Below the pieces are notes generated by a model. That model did no database searches and was not told the origin of the DNA. It saw nothing but the letters and a program-made list of their open reading frames with translations. 64,000 nt of DNA, taken from contig NZ_CALTTX010000009.1 in assembly GCF_943912325.1 (NCBI RefSeq), positions 3,331 through 67,330 on the forward strand. The letters are read 5' to 3'. The position numbers were made by a program, and so were the translations under genes. The DNA comes from an uncultured Microbacterium sp. (lineage in GTDB: Bacteria > Actinomycetota > Actinomycetes > Actinomycetales > Microbacteriaceae). Below, piece after piece: positions 17,444-26,233 of the stretch; the first letter of the stretch is position 1; the number at the start of each line of letters is the position of its first letter.

Positions 17444-17827
17444 ATGGCAGACCGCAGCCTGCGAGGCATGCGCCTCGGATCACAAAGCATGCAGACCGAA
17501 GACGGAGTCGTCTTCATGGAGCGCGCGAAGCACACCTACGTGTGCACGCAGTGCGGCCGCGAAACCGTCATGCCGTTCGCTGCTGACGCCGAAGCCCCCG
17601 AGACGTGGGAGTGCCGCACGTGCGGTGCCGAAGCCACGCTTCAGGTCGACGGCGCGTCGGTCGAAGTCGACCACAGCGGTGACAAGGCCGCACGCACGCA
17701 CTGGGACATGCTGCTCGAGCGTCGTTCGCGCGCCGAGCTCGAAGAGCTGCTCGAGGAGCGCATGGCGTACTTGCGTTCGCGGCGTGGCGCGGGTGAGAAC
17801 CCCGACGACATGCTGCTCGGCGCCTGA
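17444..17827 (+). CDS. rbpA: RNA polymerase-binding protein RbpA
   Basis: Actinobacterial RNA polymerase accessory protein, 127 aa, that stabilises holoenzyme with the principal sigma factor. The N-terminal tail begins ADRSLRGMRLGSQS, the core barrel carries four Cys (34, 37, 57, 60) as in zinc-binding RbpA proteins, and the C-terminal helix (WDMLLERRSRAELEELL, ~86-102) is the sigma interaction domain. ATG 17444 behind GGAGGAG gives the canonical N-terminus; an in-frame upstream extension is ignored. A strong hairpin follows the stop. Confidence 0.96.
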   Translation: MADRSLRGMRLGSQSMQTEDGVVFMERAKHTYVCTQCGRETVMPFAADAEAPETWECRTCGAEATLQVDGASVEVDHSGDKAARTHWDMLLERRSRAELEELLEERMAYLRSRRGAGENPDDMLLGA

Positions 17828-17857
17828 CGCCCGAACCGCCTGACACCAGAATCACCC

Positions 17858-17899
17858 CGAACGGGGCGCCCCGGCATCACGCCGTGGGCGCCCCGTTCG
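17858..17899. terminator. bidirectional terminator between rbpA and lnt
   Basis: Perfect 14-bp arms CGAACGGGGCGCCC (17858-17871) and GGGCGCCCCGTTCG (17886-17899) with a 14-base loop. The lnt stop codon (17877-17879) lies in the loop, and the right arm is lnt coding sequence. Confidence 0.8.
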
Positions 17900-19523
17900 T
17901 CGTTGGTGAGGCATCCGGCGCTTCGTCATCGCGGCGGGCCGCGCGTCGCGCGAAGCCCGCGAGCACGAGAAGCGCGAGCGCACTCCCCCACAGCAACACG
18001 GCGTTGACGCCCGGTCCGACGAGGACCGCGGGCGTGAGGCCCGTACGCAGCTCGACGTCGACGATCATGGCGCCGGGCTCATCGATCGGAATCGACTGCA
18101 GCGTCGCCCCGTCTGGCGCGATCACTTGGCTCTCGCCCACGGTCGAGAGGTTGATCACGGTGCGGCCCGTCTCGATCGCCCGCATGCGCGCGAAGGCGAG
18201 CTGCTGCTGATTCTCGGCGGTGCCCCGAAAATCGGCGTTGTTGGTCTGGAACGCGTAGAACTCCGCTCCCCCGCGCGCTCCCTCCCAGATGACGTCGTCG
18301 TAGATGACGTCGAAGCAGATCGCGAGGCCGACCCGCACCCCGTCGACGTTCATGAGGGGTGCGTTGGTGCCGTGCGTGTACTCGCGTTGGATCAGGTCGA
18401 TCAGATCGGGCGCGAAGGCGCGGAAGAACGACCGATCGGGCACGTACTCGCCGAACGGAACGGGTTCGCGCTTGTCGTGGATCTGAAGCGGGTTGTCGGC
18501 ACCGTCCTGCCAGAGCATCGACGTGTTGAAGTAGCGGTCGCCCCGCGCCGTCGCGGCGTTGACGAGCAGCGGAGCGTCAAGGGCACGCGAGAGCGCGTCG
18601 AGCGTCGCCGCGGTCGCCGTGCGGTGCGTCGGATCGGAATCGATCCCGCCCTCGGGCCACAGCACGAGCTGCACGCCCTGACCGGCGAGCGGGGCCGACG
18701 CGTTCACTTGCGCTCGCAGCACATCGTTTTGCGCCCGCTCGTCGAAGTACCCCGTCGGCCCGTCGCCCTGCACGGCGCCAACGCGATACGTGCCGGCAGG
18801 AGTCGTCGGGAACGCGGGCAGAGTAGCGAGCACGATGATCGCGATGAGTGCGGGGACGGATGCCGAGACGGGCCGCCCGCGGCGCAGGAGCAGCCACCCC
18901 ACGAGCGCCGCAACGGCGAACACGACGATGAAACCGAGGCCCGTCACCGAGGTCCACGAGGCGAGCCGCGCGAGGGGACTCTCGGACAGCGCCATGCCGA
19001 CGCGCGCCCACGGGAACCCGCTGTAGGGGAACGAGCCGAGCACGAGTTCGCGGAGCATCCACGCGGCGGCGACGGCCGAGGCGGTGAGCGTAACGAGTGC
19101 GGGTGTGGGGGCACGTCGGAAGACACGGATGCTGAAGCGCCACGCCCACACCACGAGAATCGAGCCGCCCGCCCACAGCAGGGATTCGAGGGCCGCGAGC
19201 GCGATCCACGGCAGCGGCCCGAGATAGCGAGCCGCCCACTCGACGAGCGGAAAGTAGAGCGCCGCACCCGTTGCGAGACCGACGAGGAACGCACCCCCGG
19301 CCGAGCGACCGATCAGCGAGAGAAGAGACAGGGCGATCCCGACGAAAAGTAACGGCCACCATCCCGTCGCGGGGTAAGCGAGCCAGAGCGCGATACCGGC
19401 GAGTACCGCAACCGGGACCCCTGCCCACAGCGGAACCAGGACGCGACCGCGGCGATGCTTCCGCACATCGGCGCGAGCGGTGCGCGATGCACGGCGCTCG
19501 GTCGGCTCTGCCATGCGTGTCAT
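17877..19523 (-). CDS. lnt: apolipoprotein N-acyltransferase Lnt
   Basis: Membrane enzyme of 548 aa that N-acylates the lipid-modified Cys of lipoproteins. About seven hydrophobic helices (residues ~30-240) precede a nitrilase-like domain. The triad is present: Glu291 in LWPEGG, Lys351 in DKREPVPFGEY and Cys403 in VGLAICFD. ATG 19523 overlaps the helY stop (ATGA), so the two are translationally coupled; a longer open frame upstream is ruled out by this overlap. Likely substrates within the window are the lipoproteins at 2075, 25267 and 42740. Confidence 0.94.
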   Translation of the reverse strand: MTRMAEPTERRASRTARADVRKHRRGRVLVPLWAGVPVAVLAGIALWLAYPATGWWPLLFVGIALSLLSLIGRSAGGAFLVGLATGAALYFPLVEWAARYLGPLPWIALAALESLLWAGGSILVVWAWRFSIRVFRRAPTPALVTLTASAVAAAWMLRELVLGSFPYSGFPWARVGMALSESPLARLASWTSVTGLGFIVVFAVAALVGWLLLRRGRPVSASVPALIAIIVLATLPAFPTTPAGTYRVGAVQGDGPTGYFDERAQNDVLRAQVNASAPLAGQGVQLVLWPEGGIDSDPTHRTATAATLDALSRALDAPLLVNAATARGDRYFNTSMLWQDGADNPLQIHDKREPVPFGEYVPDRSFFRAFAPDLIDLIQREYTHGTNAPLMNVDGVRVGLAICFDVIYDDVIWEGARGGAEFYAFQTNNADFRGTAENQQQLAFARMRAIETGRTVINLSTVGESQVIAPDGATLQSIPIDEPGAMIVDVELRTGLTPAVLVGPGVNAVLLWGSALALLVLAGFARRAARRDDEAPDASPTTNGAPTA

Positions 19524-22021
19524 GGTGCGCCGTCGACGACGATTCCTCGACGCATGCCGTCGAGGGCCTGCCGCGCGACACCCGCGAGCGGCTGGTCGGC
19601 GACGATCGAGAGTTGATCGAGCAAGTCGATCGTCTGCTTGCACCACCGCACGAAATCTCCCGCGGGAAGGTCGGCCTGCTCGAGCACGCGATCGAGCGGA
19701 ATGCCGCGCACCCACGACGCGATCGCTTGCGCGAGCCCCGGTTCGAGCCGCTCGGTGCCCGCGAGCCCGTGCTCCTGTTCGACGTCGTCGAGCGCCGCCC
19801 AGACGTCTTCCGTCGCGCTCAAGGCTTCGCGGAATCGCCCGCGCGGCAGACCGTGCTCGCCGACACCGTGCGCGTCGCGTCGCGGTTCGTAGACGAGGCA
19901 ACTCGCGAGAGCCGCGAGAGACGCGGCATCCAATCCGTTCCACAGACCGCGCCGCATGCACTCGGCCACGAGCAGGTCACGCTCACCGTAGATGCGCCGC
20001 ATCGTGCGGCCGGCGGGCGTGAGCACCGTGCGGCCCTCGGCGTCGTCGGTGACGTACTCGAGCACGCGTAACACCGCGATGACGCTGTCGAACTGGCGTG
20101 CGACGGTGCCCGTGCGCGACTCGACCTGACGGCGGAGCTTCTCGACGCGGCGCCGCAGCTTCCAGTACCGCTCGCCCCAGCGTGCGTGCGCCTCGCGGTC
20201 AGGGCACGAGTGGCAGGGGTGGCGGTTGATCGCGCGCCGCACGGCGTCGATGCGGGCGAGCCGCTCGCGACGGATGCGCTCGGTCGCACCTCGATCGGCG
20301 CGGTTCTGCCTCTCGAGATCGCTCAATTCGCGGCGGAGCGCCGAATACTCGGTGAAGTCGCCACGATCGCACGTCATCGACTTCTCGTAGCCGGCGAGGG
20401 ATGCCTCCTGCTCGGCGATCTCGCGGGCGAGGCCAACGACCGAACGATCAGCCTGGAACTGGGCGAACGACGACTCGAGCAGCTCGCGAGCACGCGCGCG
20501 ACCGAACTGGTCGATGAGGTTGACGGCCATGTTGTAGGTCGGGCGGAAGCTCGAGTGCAGCGGGTAGGTGCGCCGCGAAGCGAGCGAGGCGACCTGCGCG
20601 GGATCAAGACCCTCGGTCCACTGGATGACGGCGTGGCCCTCGACGTCGATTCCGCGGCGCCCTGCGCGACCGGTCAGCTGGGTGTACTCCCCCGCCGTGA
20701 TCGCGACGCGTGCCTCGCCGTTGAACTTCTCGAGCTTCTCGAGCACGACCGTACGTGCAGGCATGTTGATGCCGAGCGCGAGCGTCTCGGTAGCGAACAC
20801 GGCCTTCACCAGCTTGCGCTGGAAGAGCTCCTCGACGACCTCTTTGAACGCCGGCAGCAGGCCCGCGTGGTGCGCCGCAAAACCGCGCTCGAGGTCTTCG
20901 AGCCACCGCCAGTACTCAAGCACGGCGAGATCCTCGTCGGGGAGCTGGCGGGCCCGTGCCTCGGCGACGCGACGGATCTCGTCGCGTTCCTCGGGGGTGG
21001 TCAGGCGAATTCCCGAGCGCCGGCACTGCATGACCGCTTGGTCGCAGCCCTTGCGGCTGAAGATGAAGAAGATCGCCGGCAACAGTCCGTCGCGCCGCAA
21101 CAGCTCGACGACGTCGGGGCGATCGAGGCGTTCGATCCGCCGAGCGTTGCCCTGCCGCCCGCTGCCGTCGTACCTCGCGCGCTTGGCGGGGCGGAAGTTC
21201 GCCTGGCGACCCGCGTTGCGTTCGGAACGGTACGCGGTCGCGCGTCGATTGTTCTCGAACGATGCGGAGCCGTCACCACCCCGCAAGCGCGCGAGCTCGC
21301 GGTTCACCTCGGCCGTCGCGACCCCCGAGCGCTCGTCGAACAGCGGCAGCAGGTCGCCGCGCACGAGCACGTGCTGTTCGAGAGGAACGGGCCGGGTTTC
21401 CGAGACGATAACGGCTGTGTCACCGCGTACCGTGTCGAGCCAGTCGCCGAACTCCTCGGCGTTCGACACCGTGGCCGACAGCGCCACCATCCGCACCGTC
21501 TGCGGCAAGTGGATGATGACCTCCTCCCACACCGGCCCGCGGAACCGATCGGCGAGGTAGTGCACTTCGTCCATCACGACGTATTGCAGATCGGTCAGCG
21601 CCGACGATCCGCCGTACAGCATGTTCCGTAGCACTTCGGTCGTCATCACGACGACGCGCGCGTTCGCGTTGATGCTGACGTCGCCCGTAAGCAGACCAAC
21701 CGACTCGACGCCGTACACGGCCTGCAGCTCGCGGAACTTCTGGTTCGACAGCGCTTTCATCGGCGTCGTATAGAACGCCTTGCCCCGCGGCGTCGACATC
21801 GCCAGCGACACGGCGAACTCGCCCACGATGGTCTTTCCAGCGCCGGTGGGTGCCGCGACCAGCACGGATCGACCATCCTCGAGCGCGTGGCATCCCGCTC
21901 GCTGAAAGGGATCAAGATCGAACGGCTGCGCGGCAGCGAACGCCGCCGTCAACGGATGAGCAGCGAGTGCGGATGCCTCGGCGTACCGTTCTGCCGGAGT
22001 GCCGTCGCGGCCCGCACTCAT
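19520..22021 (-). CDS. helY: Ski2/Mtr4-like DEAD/DEAH helicase HelY
   Basis: Superfamily 2 helicase of 833 aa, counterpart of mycobacterial HelY. Walker A PTGAGKT is at 58-64, DEVH at 151-154, SATVSN (motif III) follows, and TGRAGRRGIDVEGHAV is motif VI. The C-terminal half contains the rRNA-processing-arch and DSHCT regions typical of Ski2-like RNA helicases. ATG 22021 overlaps the tatC stop (ATGA), the same tatA-tatC-helY order as in Mycobacterium. Substrate is probably RNA. Confidence 0.93.
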   Translation of the reverse strand: MSAGRDGTPAERYAEASALAAHPLTAAFAAAQPFDLDPFQRAGCHALEDGRSVLVAAPTGAGKTIVGEFAVSLAMSTPRGKAFYTTPMKALSNQKFRELQAVYGVESVGLLTGDVSINANARVVVMTTEVLRNMLYGGSSALTDLQYVVMDEVHYLADRFRGPVWEEVIIHLPQTVRMVALSATVSNAEEFGDWLDTVRGDTAVIVSETRPVPLEQHVLVRGDLLPLFDERSGVATAEVNRELARLRGGDGSASFENNRRATAYRSERNAGRQANFRPAKRARYDGSGRQGNARRIERLDRPDVVELLRRDGLLPAIFFIFSRKGCDQAVMQCRRSGIRLTTPEERDEIRRVAEARARQLPDEDLAVLEYWRWLEDLERGFAAHHAGLLPAFKEVVEELFQRKLVKAVFATETLALGINMPARTVVLEKLEKFNGEARVAITAGEYTQLTGRAGRRGIDVEGHAVIQWTEGLDPAQVASLASRRTYPLHSSFRPTYNMAVNLIDQFGRARARELLESSFAQFQADRSVVGLAREIAEQEASLAGYEKSMTCDRGDFTEYSALRRELSDLERQNRADRGATERIRRERLARIDAVRRAINRHPCHSCPDREAHARWGERYWKLRRRVEKLRRQVESRTGTVARQFDSVIAVLRVLEYVTDDAEGRTVLTPAGRTMRRIYGERDLLVAECMRRGLWNGLDAASLAALASCLVYEPRRDAHGVGEHGLPRGRFREALSATEDVWAALDDVEQEHGLAGTERLEPGLAQAIASWVRGIPLDRVLEQADLPAGDFVRWCKQTIDLLDQLSIVADQPLAGVARQALDGMRRGIVVDGAP

Positions 22022-22890
22022 ACGACCGGCTCTTGCGCTTCGCGCGCCGCCCGACGAGCCCGGTAGCGGTCGAAGAAGATCGACACCCCCGCCGCCGCGA
22101 GGTAGAGCACGATGAGCACCACGGCGAGGAAGACCATCGAGGTGACGTCGGCCGCGGGCGTTGCGGCGGCAGCAAACGCGGTAGCCGCGATGATGGCGAT
22201 CCGCCAGCCCTTGAGGATGCCTTTGCCCGAGATCACGCCCAGGAAGTTCAGCAAGACCAGGAACACGGGCAACACGAAAGCGACGCCAATGACGAGCAGC
22301 AGCTTGAAGATGAAGTCGTAGTAGTACGACGCCGTGAGGTAGGTCGCGACGTGTTCCTCGTCGGGCGCAAATCCGAGCAGCAACTCGATGACGTGGGGCG
22401 CGATCGTGAACCCGACCCAGCATCCCGCGAAGAAGAGCGGGATGGCCGCACCCAAGAAGCCGAGCGCGTAGCGGACCTCGCGTTTCGTTAGCCCGGGCGC
22501 GACGAAGAGCCAGATCTGCAGCATCCAGATTGGCGCCGCGATCACGACACCGATCGCGATCGCGATACGCAGGCGCAGATCGAACGCGCCGGTGATCACG
22601 TCGAACGTGAGCTTGGCGTAGTCGTCCCCGCGCGTCTGAGCGACCTGAGCGATGGGCTGCAGAAGTAGTTTGATGATCGGTTCGGTGAGGATGAACCCGA
22701 TGATTGCCGCAACGACGATCGCGATTGCCGCGATGACGACACGTTTGCGCAACTCGCGCAGGTGGTCGCCCAACGACATGCGTCCTTCGGGAGCGCTCCC
22801 GCGCTTCTTCCCTCCGCGGCCCGCGCTGGACGCCGCCGGCTGCGGCAACGCCGAGGATCCCGCAACGACGGGATCGTTCTCGGCCGTCAC
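22018..22890 (-). CDS. tatC: Sec-independent protein translocase TatC
   Basis: Twin-arginine translocon receptor subunit, 290 aa with six membrane helices. The start of the fold, MSLGDHLRELRKR, is at residues 38-50 after a charged Gly/Lys-rich extension. The family motif around FLGAAIPLFFAGCWVGF and the conserved Pro-rich periplasmic turns are present. It begins one base after the tatA stop and overlaps helY. Together with TatA it can form a minimal Tat system; no TatB gene is in the window. Confidence 0.96.
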   Translation of the reverse strand: MTAENDPVVAGSSALPQPAASSAGRGGKKRGSAPEGRMSLGDHLRELRKRVVIAAIAIVVAAIIGFILTEPIIKLLLQPIAQVAQTRGDDYAKLTFDVITGAFDLRLRIAIAIGVVIAAPIWMLQIWLFVAPGLTKREVRYALGFLGAAIPLFFAGCWVGFTIAPHVIELLLGFAPDEEHVATYLTASYYYDFIFKLLLVIGVAFVLPVFLVLLNFLGVISGKGILKGWRIAIIAATAFAAAATPAADVTSMVFLAVVLIVLYLAAAGVSIFFDRYRARRAAREAQEPVV

Positions 22891-23136
22891 TTACGGGGCC
22901 GTCGGGTCGTCCTTCTGCGGCTGGGGAGCCGCAGGAGTCGCGCCCTCGACCGTGGGCGTAGCGGGCTTCGTCGACGCCGCCTGGTCGTCGTCCTTCATCG
23001 CACGCATCTCGCCCTTGAACACACGGGCAGACTGCCCCAGGCTACGGGCGAGGGCGGGGAGCTTCGCTGCTCCAAAGACCAGCAGGATCACCAACAGGAG
23101 GATGAGGAAGTGCCAGCCTTGCAGATTGCCGAACAT
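22891..23136 (-). CDS. tatA: Sec-independent protein translocase TatA
   Basis: Pore-forming Tat subunit, 81 aa. One hydrophobic N-terminal helix (residues 8-21), the FGAAKLPALARSLG hinge and amphipathic helix, then a charged tail of Lys, Asp, Pro and Gln. Length is typical. A TAGACT (-10-like, minus strand, 23173-23178) gives it a possible own promoter about 37 bases before the ATG, inside the end of pafC. Confidence 0.95.
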   Translation of the reverse strand: MFGNLQGWHFLILLLVILLVFGAAKLPALARSLGQSARVFKGEMRAMKDDDQAASTKPATPTVEGATPAAPQPQKDDPTAP

Positions 23137-23191
23137 GTGAAGATCGCTCTCGCTTCGCGGTTGATTCGGCTCAGTCTAACCCGCGAAACCG

Positions 23192-24169
23192 TCAGCTCGC
23201 GGAGCGCTGCTCCCCGTAGAGTTCGAGCGCTGCGACCGCCCATTGGGCTACGGCGCTCCGCGCCGGCGGCGGGTCGAGAACCTCGAGCTCGCCGCCCGCT
23301 CTCGCCGCCAGCCGCCGCAAGCCCGCGGCATCCGCGATCCCGAACCGCGCCTCTGCCCGATCGTCGTCGACGATGATTTCGGCGCGATCGAGGTACTCCC
23401 CTACGACGCGCGCGAGAGCTGTCGGATAGCGAATCGTAGCGATCACATCGCCGCTGAGGCCCGAGAAGAGGGCAGGTGCCGGATCGTCGGAATGCGTTGC
23501 GGCGAGGTCGGTGAGGCTCACGTCGCTCACCCGATCGAGGTGGAAGGTCCGCATCGCTTGTCGCACGTGGCACCAGCCCTGCAGGTACCACTGCGTGCCC
23601 GCGAGGTGCACCTTGACGGGATCTACCGTGCGGCTCATGGTCGGCCCGTCGGGAGTCTTGTATGTGAAGCGGATAGCACGGCGCTCGGCGACGGCGGATG
23701 CCACGAGCACACGCACTTCGTCGACGGGGGCGGGCGCGACGATGACGTCGGCCGGCGCGGAACGCGCGGCGCGCGCGAGCTTTTCGCGCAGCCCCGTAAA
23801 GACCTCGGAGTCGCCGACCCCCGGCAGCGCCTGCACGAGCTGGAGCCCGGCGACGAGAGCCGCGGCTTCGCGCGCGCTGAGCTTCGGCGCGCGCTCGAGA
23901 GCGACCGCGTTCGTGATGCGCAGAATGTGTTCGTTCTCGAGGGCGTCCCAATCGATGTCGAACATGTCTTGCGGCATCGCCCACGGCGAACCGTCGCCGG
24001 CAGACCCGACGAGCGAGAGCGTGCCAAACAGCCGCTCGACTTCGGCGGGTGTGAGACCGAATTCGTGCGCCGCATCGGCGACCGAAACCTCGCCATGGGA
24101 GAGCACGTATGGCACGAGGACGAGCATGAGGCCTGCCCGATCGGCGGCCATCAGTTTGCGGTCGGTCAT
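23192..24169 (-). CDS. pafC: WYL-domain regulator PafC
   Basis: Second subunit of the PafBC transcription activator, 325 aa. An N-terminal winged-helix region (~10-60) is followed by the WYL domain with its motif intact in GTQWYLQGWC, then the WCX C-terminal extension. In mycobacteria PafBC drives the LexA-independent DNA-damage response with the principal sigma factor. ATG overlaps the pafB stop, so the subunits are made together. tatA follows after 55 bases. Confidence 0.92.
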   Translation of the reverse strand: MTDRKLMAADRAGLMLVLVPYVLSHGEVSVADAAHEFGLTPAEVERLFGTLSLVGSAGDGSPWAMPQDMFDIDWDALENEHILRITNAVALERAPKLSAREAAALVAGLQLVQALPGVGDSEVFTGLREKLARAARSAPADVIVAPAPVDEVRVLVASAVAERRAIRFTYKTPDGPTMSRTVDPVKVHLAGTQWYLQGWCHVRQAMRTFHLDRVSDVSLTDLAATHSDDPAPALFSGLSGDVIATIRYPTALARVVGEYLDRAEIIVDDDRAEARFGIADAAGLRRLAARAGGELEVLDPPPARSAVAQWAVAALELYGEQRSAS

Positions 24170-25197
24170 GATCGCCGCTCTTCCACCGTGTCGGCGATCT
24201 CCTCGTTCGCGTGCAGGTCTCGAACGCGACGCAACCTCTCGATGACGGCGTCGCGCAGGGCGGGTGGATCGACGACGCGTACCTCGGGTCCGTACGAGGC
24301 AAGCTCGTCGGCGAAGATCTCGAGATCAACGAATGAGACGCTCGTCCCTTGCGGCACGGCCGGTATCCCCCGCCTGCCGAGACGCAGGGCTGCCTCGGTG
24401 CCCGGTGCGACCTCGAGAAGCGCGACGTTCTCTGCCGCGAAGGCGCGTAACCCCGCGAGCGCGCGCTCTCCGGCACGAGCGCCGGTCGAGGCATCCTCAT
24501 CGCTCGAGAATTGGTCTGCGCCAGCATCCTCGACATCGCCAACGATGCGCGACAGCAGAAAGATGCGTTCGGCGTCGACGCCGTGATCAAAACCGAAGAC
24601 GTGCCAACGCCCCTCGTACTCGACGAGGGCTCGCGGAGACACGCGGCGCCGTCGGGCCCGTGCCGAACCGCCGCGGACGTAGTCGAAGGTCACGATGCGC
24701 CCGTCCGCGATCGCCCGTTCGAGGGGTGCGAAAGAAGGCTCGGGAACCGCGACGCGCGGAGCGAAGCCGACGAGCGACTCGTCGACGTCGATGCCGAGCG
24801 CGCCGAGCTTGCGCAACGCGCCCTGCGCGTCCGACGACAACGAACTGGCAGACCACGCCTGCCCCGCGAGTCGGAGCACGAGCAGTTCGGCCGGTGTGAA
24901 CGAAACGTCGTCGGGCAACGCATACTCGTCGTCGGGCACGCGATAGCGGGCCCCGCGCAGATCGTCGGGATCTGTCGGGTCGCCGATCGTCTGGATCGGC
25001 ACACCCTGCGTGCGCAGGTCTTCTTTGTCGCGCTCGAACATCCGCTCCACGGCCGCACGTGAACTGCCCGCCTCGAGCGCTTCGCGATACCCCGAGACGG
25101 TCTGCAGGATCGCCTCTTTCGTCAGCCCCTGCCCCGTCGACGTCAGCGCGACGACAAGCCCCAACAGGCGTTCTTCGGGCGAGATCTTGGCGGGCAC
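24166..25197 (-). CDS. pafB: WYL-domain regulator PafB
   Basis: First subunit of PafBC, 343 aa, with an N-terminal helix-turn-helix (LGLVVALTSTGQGLTKEAIL) and a WYL domain in which the signature reads WHV (EGRWHVFGFD) instead of WYL. GTG 25197 is placed by TAGGAT-6 nt-GTG, an apparent leaderless promoter inside the longer operon. The usual genomic partner pafA (Pup ligase) is absent from this locus. See the findings for candidate target promoters in this window. Confidence 0.92.
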   Translation of the reverse strand: MPAKISPEERLLGLVVALTSTGQGLTKEAILQTVSGYREALEAGSSRAAVERMFERDKEDLRTQGVPIQTIGDPTDPDDLRGARYRVPDDEYALPDDVSFTPAELLVLRLAGQAWSASSLSSDAQGALRKLGALGIDVDESLVGFAPRVAVPEPSFAPLERAIADGRIVTFDYVRGGSARARRRRVSPRALVEYEGRWHVFGFDHGVDAERIFLLSRIVGDVEDAGADQFSSDEDASTGARAGERALAGLRAFAAENVALLEVAPGTEAALRLGRRGIPAVPQGTSVSFVDLEIFADELASYGPEVRVVDPPALRDAVIERLRRVRDLHANEEIADTVEERRS

Positions 25198-25203
25198 GCT
25201 GTC

Positions 25204-25209
25204 ATCCTA
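25204..25209 (-). promoter_or_regulatory. -10 hexamer of pafB
   Basis: TAGGAT on the minus strand, 6 bases before GTG 25197. It would let pafBC be expressed apart from the upstream FKBP and trmI genes. Confidence 0.5.
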
Positions 25210-25266
25210 TGAGGCCGGTGGATGCTTCGGACCGCGGGCGCCCGCGCGAGTACCGTGCGCGCCGGA

Positions 25267-26229
25267 TCAGCCCGTGGCGTCGACGCCGAGGATGTCGACG
25301 ACGAACACGAGTGTCGAACCCGCCGGGATCGAGCTGTTCGCCTTGTCGCCGTAGCCCTGGTCGGGCGGAATCACGATGAGCACCTGAGAACCGACGGTCT
25401 GCCCCGTGAGCGCCTTCTGGAAGCCCGGAACGGTTTGCGAGAGCGTGAACGATGCCGCGCCCTTGTCCCACGACGAATCGAAGACCTCACCGGTCGACCA
25501 CACGACGCCCGTGTACGCCAGGCGTACGGGCTCGGAATCGGTGATCGCTTCGCCCGTGCCCTTCTTGAGCACGGCCACCTGCAGCGTCGTCGGCGGCGCG
25601 CCCGCGGGCACGATGATGCCCGGGCGGCCGTCGGGCGCGAGCACAACGGCGGGGAGGCCCGGCGTCTCGACGAACTGATCGGCGCCGTCGGCCTTGGCGA
25701 GGTAGACCTTGCGCACGTCGGTCACGGCGATGAGCGTGTCGTTGCCCGAGAGGCCGAGGGTGCTGAGAGCCTCGGCGTCATACCCGTCGGGACCGATGAC
25801 GGTCGCCACACGCGCACCCTCGCGAGCGCACGTGAGCGAGCGGGCGAGCCCCTCGAAGCCCTTCGACCACGCCGAAAGCGCCTGAGCGCGCGTGAGGCTC
25901 CCGTCGTAGGCCGTGCCGGCGAGTCGTTCGCCGGTCTTACCGCTGTAGAGCGTGATGTCGAGCACGACCGTCTGGTTGTCAGCCGTGATCTCGGTGCCCG
26001 TGCCGGGTGTCAGCGTCTTCCACTGTGTCGTCGGCGATTCGATCGGGGTGTACGCCGAGAGTTCGGGCACTGCGGCAGGATCTCCCGTGACGTTCACCAG
26101 ATCGATCGCCGCGCCGCCCGCGGCCGCGGAGTCACACGCGGTCGGTGGAGTGGAAGACGAGGACGAGCACCCCGCGAGGGTTGTCACGGCGAGGGCAGCG
26201 ACGAGGACCGGAACGACGAATCTGCGCAC
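25267..26229 (-). CDS. FKBP-type peptidyl-prolyl isomerase lipoprotein
   Basis: Secreted, lipid-anchored proline isomerase, 320 aa. Signal with lipobox LAGC (Cys21) and a Ser-rich linker; then a weak FKBP-like domain (~85-160) and a canonical C-terminal FKBP domain (~215-320) with VFDSSWDKG, VPGFQKALTGQTVGSQ and IPPDQGYG. GTG 26229 is supported by TAGACT-6 nt-GTG. It follows trmI by 4 bases and precedes pafB by 69. An FKBP gene next to pafBC is common in actinobacteria. Confidence 0.93.
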   Translation of the reverse strand: MRRFVVPVLVAALAVTTLAGCSSSSSTPPTACDSAAAGGAAIDLVNVTGDPAAVPELSAYTPIESPTTQWKTLTPGTGTEITADNQTVVLDITLYSGKTGERLAGTAYDGSLTRAQALSAWSKGFEGLARSLTCAREGARVATVIGPDGYDAEALSTLGLSGNDTLIAVTDVRKVYLAKADGADQFVETPGLPAVVLAPDGRPGIIVPAGAPPTTLQVAVLKKGTGEAITDSEPVRLAYTGVVWSTGEVFDSSWDKGAASFTLSQTVPGFQKALTGQTVGSQVLIVIPPDQGYGDKANSSIPAGSTLVFVVDILGVDATG

Positions 26230-26233
26230 CGAG

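Noticed and set aside
23173..23195. RecA-ND-like match before tatA
   Set aside because: CTGACGGTT-N8-TAGACT has 6 of 9 matches but breaks the TGTC core; tat genes are not expected in a damage regulon. It shows that 6/9 can arise by chance, which tempers the ligA case.
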